A stretch of DNA of 6,452 nt from Labilithrix luteola (lineage in GTDB: Bacteria; Myxococcota_A; Polyangia; Polyangiales; Polyangiaceae). The stretch's first letter is position 1. Each line of letters starts with the position of its first letter. Position numbers and translations under genes: made by a program. The stretch is from positions 1 to 6,452 of the forward strand of contig JAMFST010001223.1 of assembly GCA_026225435.1 (NCBI GenBank). Reading direction: 5' to 3'. The notes beneath the pieces are model-generated. The model worked only from the letters and a program-made list of their open reading frames with translations. It was not told the origin of the DNA and made no database searches. This document shows positions 1 through 5,392 of this stretch, one piece after another.

Positions 1-248
1 CAGGAGCCAGCCGTCGCCCCCTGGGTCACACACATCTGGCCCGGGGTCGGGCAGGCGTTGGCGCTCGAGCAGGCCTCGCACGTGCCTGGCCCGAAGAGAG
101 GAAAGAGCGGGGTGACGCACACCGGCGTCGGGTTGATGCAGTTCACCCCCGAGGTCCCGCAGGCCGCGGCCGTCCGCTCCGCGCCGACGCCCGCGAGTGC
201 GAGGGACAGCAAGAACGCACCCGCTCTCCCCACGCGGAGGGAGCGCAT
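1..248 (-). CDS. Cys-rich secreted protein, N-terminal part (runs off window)
   Basis: An open frame on the minus strand begins with ATG at 248-246 and stays open to the window edge, giving 82 complete codons; the 3' part is missing. The N-terminus is a typical export signal: basic residues (R2, R5, R8), then a hydrophobic stretch about 11-22, with plausible cleavage between about 23 and 29 (Ala-rich). The mature part has seven cysteines in 44 residues (C30, C37, C44, C57, C60, C66, C73), spaced with Pro, Thr and Gly, as in disulfide-rich extracellular modules common in myxobacterial surface proteins. The start ATG shares its A with the TGA of the upstream aldolase gene (TGATG), so translational coupling is likely and the two are probably co-transcribed. 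I do not recognise the family and assign no function. Signal peptide plus regular Cys spacing make this a real gene rather than a chance frame. Confidence 0.66.
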   Translation of the reverse strand, partial: MRSLRVGRAGAFLLSLALAGVGAERTAAACGTSGVNCINPTPVCVTPLFPLFGPGTCEACSSANACPTPGQMCVTQGATAGS

Positions 249-1177
249 CACGTGGTGGCGCTCTTGAAGATGTCCATCACGTCATGGAGCAGCTTGGTCG
301 CCTCGGCGCGCGGGCGCTGGAAGGCGTTGCGGCCCATGATCGACCCGAAGGCGCCCCCCTTGGCGAGCTCGCGCACGTCGGCGAGCAAGTCGTCGGTGCC
401 GCGCGATTCACCGCCGGAGAAGATGACGATGCGCTTGCCGTTGAAGGCGCTCTGCACGCAGTGGCGCACGCGGTCGGCGAGGGTGTCGACCGGGATCTTG
501 TACGTCTCGAAGACCTTCTTCGCCTCCGCCTGCTCGATGTGCGCCGTGGGCGGCTTGATCTTGATGATGTGTGCCCCGAGCTGCGCCGAGATCTGCGCGG
601 CGTAGGCGCACACGTCGATGCCCGTCTCCCCCTCCTTCGACAGCCCCCCGCCACGCGGGTAGGCCCACACCACCGTCGGCAGCCCGTAGGAGCGCGCCTC
701 GCGGATGATGTCGCGCAGGTCCTGGTACATCGTGTTGCGCTGCCCGGAGCCCGGGTAGATCGTGTAGCCGACCGCGGTGCAGCCGAGCCGGAGCGCGTCC
801 TCGACGGTGGAGGTGACGGCGCTGCAGGGCTCGGGGATCTTGGCGAGCGTGTCGGAGTTGTTCACCTTGAGGATGAGCGGCACCTGCCCGGCGAACTTGT
901 CGGCCACCGCCTCGAGGAAGCCGAGCGGCGCCGCGTAGGCGTTGCAGCCGGAGTCGATGGCGAGCTGGACGTGGTAGTCCGGATCGTAGGACGGCGGGTT
1001 GGGCGCGAAGGTGCGCGCCGGGCCGTGCTCGAAGCCCTGATCGACCGGGAGGATGACGAGCTTCCCCGTCCCCGCGAGCGTGCCCGTGTTCATCAGCTTG
1101 TACAGGTTGGCTTTGACGCCCGGGGACTCCGAGCCATACCAGGACAGGATCTGCTTCACGCGGTCGGTGGCGGGCAT
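248..1177 (-). CDS. fbaB: Class I fructose-bisphosphate aldolase (FbaB/DhnA type)
   Basis: This 309-residue cytoplasmic enzyme should reversibly condense dihydroxyacetone phosphate and glyceraldehyde 3-phosphate to fructose 1,6-bisphosphate through a lysine Schiff base. It resembles the archaeal-type class I (FbaB/DhnA) family, not the metal-dependent class II enzymes. Visible motifs are PVDQGFEHGP at about 44-53 (D46 in the conserved early-barrel position), VGYTIYPGSG at 136-145 (Tyr of the expected proton-donor region), the Gly-rich WAYPRGGGLS at 171-180, IIKIKPP at 204-210 (K206 or K208 as Schiff-base lysine), and FSGGESRG at 253-260 plus GSIMGRNAFQRP at 278-289 as the phosphate-binding end of the barrel. 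It is somewhat shorter than E. coli FbaB (350 residues) but has no apparent gap. The ATG at 1177-1175 is followed directly by conserved-looking sequence; no strong Shine-Dalgarno is visible. It diverges from the fructose-bisphosphatase gene, the next gluconeogenic step, and overlaps the following Cys-rich gene by one base. The symbol is by similarity of type only. Confidence 0.93.
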   Translation of the reverse strand: MPATDRVKQILSWYGSESPGVKANLYKLMNTGTLAGTGKLVILPVDQGFEHGPARTFAPNPPSYDPDYHVQLAIDSGCNAYAAPLGFLEAVADKFAGQVPLILKVNNSDTLAKIPEPCSAVTSTVEDALRLGCTAVGYTIYPGSGQRNTMYQDLRDIIREARSYGLPTVVWAYPRGGGLSKEGETGIDVCAYAAQISAQLGAHIIKIKPPTAHIEQAEAKKVFETYKIPVDTLADRVRHCVQSAFNGKRIVIFSGGESRGTDDLLADVRELAKGGAFGSIMGRNAFQRPRAEATKLLHDVMDIFKSATT

Positions 1178-1312
1178 AGGGGGGCAACGATATCACCCCC
1201 GCGAGCGCAGAAACCAGCGCTGGATCGGCTCTTCCGAGGTTCACGTACCTCGCCTCTGCGTTACGCCAATGACCTTGCGGTGCGACGCGGGATCCTCCAC
1301 GAATGCTGCGCC
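1178..1312. promoter_or_regulatory. Divergent intergenic region between aldolase and fructose-bisphosphatase
   Basis: This 135-bp spacer must hold the promoters for both divergent genes, unless FBPase is initiated farther upstream. I see no convincing -35/-10 pair on either strand. It holds a 10-bp palindrome, CCAGCGCTGG (1214-1223), and an inverted repeat CGAGGT-N6-ACCTCG (1235-1252), either of which could be a regulator site shared by the two genes. Neither gene has a clear purine-rich ribosome binding site at normal spacing. An in-frame GTG at 1280-1282 is a possible alternative FBPase start within this region. Confidence 0.5.
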
Positions 1313-2335
1313 ATGGCAGACGCACCTTCCAGCTCCTTCTCCGCCGGCGCGGTGGTCGGAACCACCCTCCGCGAGCATGTGCTCTTCAGCATGCACGCGG
1401 CCCCCGGGGCGACGGGCGAGTTCACCTCGCTCATCAATCACCTCTCGCTCGCCATCCGCATCATCAACTCGCGCGTGCGCGCCGCGGGGCTCGCCAATCT
1501 CCTCGGCTACACCGGCGAGATCAACGTGCAGGGCGAGGCGGTGCAGAAGCTCGACGTCTTCTCCAACGACGTCCTCCTGAACGTGCTCGAGCGCAGCGGT
1601 CACTGCGCGGTCATCGCCAGCGAGGAGCTCGACGAGCTCAAGTTCTCCAACCGCGACGGCAAGTACGTGGTGCTCTTCGACCCGCTCGACGGCTCGAGCA
1701 ACATCGACACCAACGTTGGAATCGGGACCATCTTCTCCGTCCTGCGCCGCCGCTCCACCGGCGCCGCCTCGCAGGACGACGCGCTCCGTCCGGGGACCGA
1801 GATCGTCGCCGCCGGTTACGTCCTCTACGGCCCGGCGACGGTGTTCGTGCTCTCCACCGGCAACGGCGTGCACTGCTTCACGCTCGATCCGGACGTCGGC
1901 GAGTTCTTCCTCTCGCAGGGAAACGTGCGCTGCCCGCTGCGCGGCAACGGCTACTCGGTGAACGAGGGGAACTTCTCGCGCTGGGATCCGCGCGTGCAGG
2001 CGTGGAACACATGGATCAAGGCGGACGACCAGGCGACGCAGCGCCCCTACGGCCACCGCTACGTCGGCTCGCTCGTCGCCGACGCGCATCGCGTGCTCCT
2101 CAAGGGGGGCATCTTCGTCTACCCGGCCGACAGCAAGAGCCCCACCGGCAAGCTGCGGCTCCTGTACGAGGCCAACCCGATGGCGTTCCTCTTCGAGCAG
2201 GCGGGCGGCATGGCCACCGACGGCGTGAACCGCATCCTCGACATCGTCCCCAGCGCCGTCCACCAGCGCGTCCCGCTGGCCATCGGCTCGAGCGAGGACG
2301 TCATCGCTTACCGGCGGTTCCTGACCCAGGCCTGA
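1313..2335 (+). CDS. fbp: Fructose-1,6-bisphosphatase class 1
   Basis: This 340-residue enzyme hydrolyses fructose 1,6-bisphosphate to fructose 6-phosphate and phosphate, the committed gluconeogenic step, in the cytoplasm with divalent metal ions. It aligns by eye along its full length with E. coli Fbp (332 residues). Landmarks are ATGEFTSLI at 33-41, NVQGEAVQKLD at 71-81, the metal-binding SEELDE at 103-108 and DPLDGSSN at 123-130 (D123, D126), substrate-binding NEGN at 217-220, RPYGHRYVGSLVAD at 244-257, GGIFVYP at 265-271, and GKLRLLYEANPMAF at 279-292 with metal ligand E286. The ATG at 1313 is chosen because homology begins about 20 residues later. The same frame stays open far upstream (to 197) only because it is antisense to the aldolase. 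An in-frame GTG at 1280 would add 11 residues. No strong ribosome binding site is visible. Divergent pairing with the aldolase suggests joint control of gluconeogenesis. Confidence 0.96.
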   Translation: MADAPSSSFSAGAVVGTTLREHVLFSMHAAPGATGEFTSLINHLSLAIRIINSRVRAAGLANLLGYTGEINVQGEAVQKLDVFSNDVLLNVLERSGHCAVIASEELDELKFSNRDGKYVVLFDPLDGSSNIDTNVGIGTIFSVLRRRSTGAASQDDALRPGTEIVAAGYVLYGPATVFVLSTGNGVHCFTLDPDVGEFFLSQGNVRCPLRGNGYSVNEGNFSRWDPRVQAWNTWIKADDQATQRPYGHRYVGSLVADAHRVLLKGGIFVYPADSKSPTGKLRLLYEANPMAFLFEQAGGMATDGVNRILDIVPSAVHQRVPLAIGSSEDVIAYRRFLTQA

Positions 2336-2499
2336 TGAAGGGGGCGCGGGTGAGTGGTCGCTCTTCGCCTCCCGACTCCCGCTGGTGGCGCCCACCGACA
2401 CAGAGCCGCCCTGGCCGGCGCAGGAGCCGGAGACGTTCCGCGTGCGTGCCATCCGCGCGCCCCACGCGCTCGGTGGCGGCTGAAGACTCGGGTCCACAC

Positions 2500-2521
2500 A
2501 TCGTCGACTGCGGTCGACGAT
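2500..2521. repeat. Perfect 9-bp inverted repeat, 4-nt loop
   Basis: ATCGTCGAC at 2500-2508 and GTCGACGAT at 2513-2521 are exact reverse complements around the loop TGCG. As RNA this would be a stable hairpin 165 bases past the FBPase stop. No T-run follows on either strand, so it is not a canonical intrinsic terminator. A dimeric repressor or activator site, or an mRNA 3'-end stabilising hairpin, are alternatives. Confidence 0.6.
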
Positions 2522-2540
2522 CGCGGAGCCCGAGGAGGGC

Positions 2541-2557
2541 GATTTTCCCGGGAAATC
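2541..2557. promoter_or_regulatory. Palindrome TTTCCCGGGAAA upstream of glycosidase, possible operator
   Basis: TTTCCCGGGAAA at 2544-2555 is a perfect 12-bp palindrome, extended by GA/TC flanks with one unpaired T (GATTTTCCCGGGAAATC). It ends 25 bp before the ATG at 2583. The A/T-containing arms stand out in this GC-rich sequence. Its position overlaps where a promoter or transcript start could lie, so an operator controlling the glycosidase is a reasonable inference; no regulator gene is in the window. Confidence 0.4.
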
Positions 2558-2582
2558 AGGCGGATCGGCGGTTGCAAAGCCA

Positions 2583-4019
2583 ATGGACATGACCAATGTT
2601 CGTGTCGCCAGTCTGGCGCTCGCCGCGGTGTTTCTCGGGTCGCTGGCGTGCAGCTCCTCTTCGGTCTCTCCGGAGCACGTCGGTGAAGAATCCGCCGAGC
2701 TCGCGAAAGGGAGCGCCTATGTCGGTCTCGCCGGCAAGTGCCTCGACGACAATGGCGACCGCACCGCCGATGGGACCAAGGTGCAGCTGTGGACCTGCAA
2801 CGGCACGAGCGCACAGCGCTGGACGCTCGCGGGCGGGCAGCTGATCGGACCGGGCGGCAAGTGCCTCGACGTCACCGGTAACGTGAGCACCAGCGGCACG
2901 CCGGTGGAGCTGTGGACCTGCTGGGGCGGGCCGAACCAGCAGTGGACCTACGACGGCGGCCAGCTGGTCGGCATCGGCGGCAAGTGCCTCGACGTGCGCA
3001 ACGCGGGCACCAGCGATGGCACCCAGGTGCAGATCTACGACTGCAACGGGAGCGCGGCGCAGCAGTGGAACGGTGCGGTCACCGTCGCCGATGCCGGCGC
3101 ACCGCCCTCGACCCCGCCGACGACCCCGCCGACACCTCCGCCTGCACTCGCCACGTTTTACGGGATCAACGGGCACGTGAACCAGTACACTCTCGCCTCG
3201 TTCGCGACGACGCGCGCGTTGTTGCTCGACCTGGGGATCACCGTCTACCGCAACGACGTCGTCGACGCGGAGGGCGCGGCCAACCTCGCGCAGCTGGCGA
3301 CGGCGTTCGCCGGCTCCGGCATCAGCATCCTGGCGGTGATGACGCCGGGCTTGAACGGCACCGACGAGGGGACCAACTACGCCGCGGGCTACGCGCTGGG
3401 CGAGACGGTCGCCGGCACGCTCAAGGGGCTCGTCACCCACTACGAGTGCGGGAACGAGCTCGAGAACGACCTGGTCTCCGGCGACGGCAATACGCCGGGC
3501 GACATCGATGCGACGAGGTGGCCCGCCTACCGCGGCCTGGTTCGCGGGATGATCGACGGCGTGAAGGCGGCGGATCCGTCGGCGCTGGTGGCCCCTTCGG
3601 CGAGAGCTGGCTGCACTTCGGCCCCGACGACATGCTGTGGAACGGCACCAACCCCGACGGCTCCGGCGGTGCACCCCAGGTGCGCTGGGATTTCACCACC
3701 TGGCACTGGTACAGCGACATGGGCGACATCGAGAACGCGACGGGCGGCTCGGGGACGTACGACGTCCTGGCGCACCTGCAGAGCGCGTACGGAAAGCCGA
3801 TCTGGCTCACCGAGTACGGCATCCGCCCGACGACGCTCGCGGCGGAGGCGGCGTACATCGGGAGCTCGTTGCCGGAGATCGTGCAGGCACGCGTCACCTA
3901 CGACGTGGAGAACGTCAGCTGGTACGAGCTGTTCGACGACCAGGCGATCGGCGGGGACGGGAACTACGGGCTCATCGACGTCGACGGGACGACGAAGAAG
4001 CCGGCCTACGGCGCCATGA
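2583..4019 (+). CDS. Ricin-lectin glycoside hydrolase (clan GH-A), lipoprotein-like, frameshifted; N-terminal frame
   Basis: Read literally, this frame gives 478 residues, of which about the first 340 are genuine. Residues 3-23 form a signal peptide ending in LGSLAC, followed by four serines; C23 is a likely lipidation site, although the box (S-L-A-C) is not a perfect match. Residues 48-162 are a ricin-B/CBM13 carbohydrate-binding domain with three QxW repeats (QRW 78-80, QQW 119-121, QQW 160-162), each starting with GKCLD. A Pro/Thr linker spans 175-188. The catalytic domain begins near FYGINGHVN (192-200) and contains YECGNELEN (287-295), where E292 is the expected acid/base of a clan GH-A retaining glycosidase. 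After about residue 340 the sequence turns into Arg/Thr/Ser-rich nonsense (341-478), while the true continuation lies in another frame. An intact version would have about 489 residues, ending at 4051. The enzyme should act on a polysaccharide at the cell surface; substrate and exact GH family are not determined. ATG 2583 and ATG 2589 are both possible starts; neither has a clear ribosome binding site. Confidence 0.8.
   Translation: MDMTNVRVASLALAAVFLGSLACSSSSVSPEHVGEESAELAKGSAYVGLAGKCLDDNGDRTADGTKVQLWTCNGTSAQRWTLAGGQLIGPGGKCLDVTGNVSTSGTPVELWTCWGGPNQQWTYDGGQLVGIGGKCLDVRNAGTSDGTQVQIYDCNGSAAQQWNGAVTVADAGAPPSTPPTTPPTPPPALATFYGINGHVNQYTLASFATTRALLLDLGITVYRNDVVDAEGAANLAQLATAFAGSGISILAVMTPGLNGTDEGTNYAAGYALGETVAGTLKGLVTHYECGNELENDLVSGDGNTPGDIDATRWPAYRGLVRGMIDGVKAADPSALVAPSARAGCTSAPTTCCGTAPTPTAPAVHPRCAGISPPGTGTATWATSRTRRAARGRTTSWRTCRARTESRSGSPSTASARRRSRRRRRTSGARCRRSCRHASPTTWRTSAGTSCSTTRRSAGTGTTGSSTSTGRRRSRPTAP
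2732..2994 (+). repeat. Lectin-repeat DNA periodicity, 123-bp spacing
   Basis: The 17-base string CGGCAAGTGCCTCGACG occurs exactly at 2732-2748, 2855-2871 and 2978-2994, each 123 bp (41 codons) apart. These are the starts of the three QxW lectin repeats. Identity is high at this motif and drops between copies, consistent with old internal duplication of a carbohydrate-binding unit under protein-level selection. Confidence 0.85.
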
Positions 4020-4051
4020 AGAGCTTCATCGCGGCCAATCCCGTTCAGTGA
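3590..4051 (+). pseudogene. C-terminal half of the glycoside hydrolase, displaced by a -1 frameshift
   Basis: From about 3590-3605 onward, the protein-like sequence continues one base earlier in register and runs to TGA at 4049-4051. This segment carries the rest of the (beta/alpha)8 barrel: SWLHFG near 3605-3622, TWHWYSD near 3698-3717, and PIWLTEYGIRP, whose Glu codon at 3812-3814 (E411 in a restored protein) is the expected catalytic nucleophile. WYELFDD and GNYGLIDVDGTTKKPAY near the end are typical of the last barrel strands of such enzymes. The switch corresponds to one missing base, for example in the CCCC run at 3592-3595 or next to the GGCG at 3599-3602. No independent start or ribosome binding site is evident, so this is the broken-off half of the gene beginning at 2583, not a separate gene. 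A sequencing error and a real mutation cannot be told apart here. Confidence 0.82.
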
Positions 4052-5391
4052 CGGTTGTACGGATTGGGGGCGATGGAGTCCCCCTTCCTCGGCGCGGACC
4101 GCGGGTGCGCTCGCGTCGGCGTCGAGGGGGGTGAGAGCGGCTCCGCGGTGGCGGCGATCGGCGCTGGCGCTACCGGCGCGGTCGTCACCGTCGTGAGCGG
4201 GGCGGCGTCGAGGTCCACCGGCGACGCGTTCGCCAGCCAGCTCACCGAAGGGGCAGGGGTGATGGTCGGCGCAGCGGTGTTGCTCCGGCTCCAGGCGTAG
4301 GTCACGGTGACGGCAGCAAAGGCCGCGACCAGAGCGGCGATGACGGGACGACGCGACCGGCGCGACCGGCGCGAGGTGCGATCCGTGTCGGCCGTGGTCG
4401 CCTCGGCGGTCGGCACCGGCGCCTCTCGCGGCTCGCTGACCTCGCGCTTCAAGCGGGCTCGCTCGTTGGCGATCTTGTCGCCGGAGACGCGGCGCACGTG
4501 CTCGGCCACCTGCCGCGCGGAGGCGATGCCACCGGCGTCGGTCGCCGCGATCTCCAGCGCCTCGGCGAGATCGGCCGCCGTCTGCCAGCGCGCCTCCGCA
4601 TCTCGCTCCAGCGCCTTCTCCACCGCGCGCGAGATCGACAGGGGAAGCCCCAGCGACGACAGCGCCGCGATGGGCGCGACGAGCACCTGCGAGAGCGTCG
4701 CCACGCTCGTCTCGGCGCGGAACAGGCGCTGCGCCGAGAACAGCTCCCACAGCACGATGCCGCTGGCGAAGACGTCGGCGCGGCGATCGATCCGCTGCCC
4801 GCTGGCCTGCTCCGGCGCCATGTAGGCGATCTTTCCCTTGAGCTCCCCCTCCTGGGTGATGGTGGCGCGGCTGTCGGCGCGGGCGATGCCGAAGTCCGTG
4901 AGCTTGGTGATCCCGTCGACCCCGACCAGCACGTTGTGCGGCGAGACGTCGCGGTGGACGATGCGCAGCGGCTGGTCGTCGTCGCCGCGCAGCTCGTGCG
5001 CCTCGTGGAGCCCGGCGAGCAGGTCGAGCGCGATGCGCATGGCGATGGGCACGGGGATGCGCGCGCCGCTCTCGGCGGCGGAGCGGAGCAGGCCGAGGAG
5101 CTGATCCCCCTCGACGTATTCCATGACGATGCAGAGGCCGTCCCCCTCGTCGACATCGAGCACCGGCACCACGTTGGGGTGGCGGATGCGCGCGGCGAGG
5201 CGCGCCTCCTCGAAGAACATGGCCACGATGTCCGGCGCCTGCTCCAGGCTCGGATGCAGCTTCTTGATCGCCACCAGCCGGCTGAACCCGCGCGCGCCCA
5301 CCGCGCGACCGAGGTACACGGTGGCCATGCCGCCCGAGGCGATGCGCCCGAGCAGCTCGTAGCGTCCGATCGCGGGCGGAGCGTCGTTCAT
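4045..5391 (-). CDS. Membrane-anchored Hanks-type Ser/Thr protein kinase
   Basis: This 448-residue kinase has a complete N-terminal catalytic domain (about 11-275): Gly-rich loop GRIASGGMATVYLG (15-28), VAIKK with ATP-anchoring K43, C-helix Glu E62 in FFEEARLA, the RD-type catalytic loop HRDVSPHN (146-153, base D148), DFG (166-168) and APE (192-194). All key residues are present, so it should be active. The activation loop (169-191) contains several Ser/Thr for autophosphorylation. A linker about 276-340 and a basic RRSRRSRR (341-348) precede one transmembrane helix (about 350-367). The C-terminal 80 residues would be outside the inner membrane; they are Ala/Pro/Thr-rich with no recognisable PASTA or other sensor domain. 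The ATG at 5391 lies one base after the TGA of the upstream TPR/PEGA-like gene, so translation is probably coupled. No separate ribosome binding site is visible. The stop (4047-4045) overlaps the 3' end of the convergent glycosidase gene. The substrate is unknown. Confidence 0.94.
   Translation of the reverse strand: MNDAPPAIGRYELLGRIASGGMATVYLGRAVGARGFSRLVAIKKLHPSLEQAPDIVAMFFEEARLAARIRHPNVVPVLDVDEGDGLCIVMEYVEGDQLLGLLRSAAESGARIPVPIAMRIALDLLAGLHEAHELRGDDDQPLRIVHRDVSPHNVLVGVDGITKLTDFGIARADSRATITQEGELKGKIAYMAPEQASGQRIDRRADVFASGIVLWELFSAQRLFRAETSVATLSQVLVAPIAALSSLGLPLSISRAVEKALERDAEARWQTAADLAEALEIAATDAGGIASARQVAEHVRRVSGDKIANERARLKREVSEPREAPVPTAEATTADTDRTSRRSRRSRRPVIAALVAAFAAVTVTYAWSRSNTAAPTITPAPSVSWLANASPVDLDAAPLTTVTTAPVAPAPIAATAEPLSPPSTPTRAHPRSAPRKGDSIAPNPYNRH
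4352..4369. repeat. Short 9-bp tandem repeat in kinase juxtamembrane region
   Basis: CGCGACCGG is repeated at 4352-4360 and 4361-4369, with a partial third copy starting at 4370. On the minus strand it encodes the Arg/Ser repeat of the kinase's RRSRRSRR segment just before the membrane helix. The 9-bp unit keeps the frame, so slippage would only change the length of the basic stretch. Confidence 0.6.
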
Positions 5392-5392
5392 G

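Larger units (their letters stand above)
2336..2582. other. Intergenic region with two palindromes, upstream of glycosidase gene
   Basis: This 247-bp spacer follows the FBPase stop and precedes the glycosidase start. I see no convincing gene in it: the short frames crossing it lack initiation signals and protein-like composition. Its right half contains a 9-bp-stem inverted repeat (2500-2521) and a 12-bp palindrome (2544-2555), listed separately. A weaker CCGGC-N6-GCCGG repeat (2415-2430) has no T-run. The region should hold the glycosidase promoter, but I cannot identify -35/-10 elements with confidence. Confidence 0.6.

Noticed and set aside
1179..1200. G-run/C-run inverted repeat just upstream of the aldolase start
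   Set aside because: Only the terminal G and C runs pair, around an 11-base loop; weak and not distinctive in GC-rich DNA.
197..1312. Plus-strand frame open upstream of and continuous with FBPase
   Set aside because: It is antisense to the aldolase and has no protein-family character; FBPase similarity begins only after about 1370. The long openness follows from high GC.
2415..2430. CCGGC-N6-GCCGG as an FBPase terminator
   Set aside because: The stem is only 5 bp and no T-run follows; such repeats are expected by chance at this GC content.
1241..2596. 451-codon minus-strand frame opposite FBPase
   Set aside because: It mirrors FBPase codons and is rich in Val, Ala, Arg, Glu and Asp without motifs; FBPase on the other strand is unambiguous.
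3588..3603. Programmed -1 ribosomal frameshifting at the glycosidase junction
   Set aside because: The sequence GGCCCCTTCGG is not an X XXY YYZ slippery heptamer and I see no obvious downstream pseudoknot; a simple missing base is more likely.
2556..3674. 372-codon minus-strand frame opposite the glycosidase
   Set aside because: Arg-rich shadow of the lectin and catalytic domain coding sequence.
3527..4750. 407-codon minus-strand frame opposite the glycosidase and in the wrong frame of the kinase
   Set aside because: It overlaps the kinase gene in a different frame and has no recognisable domain.
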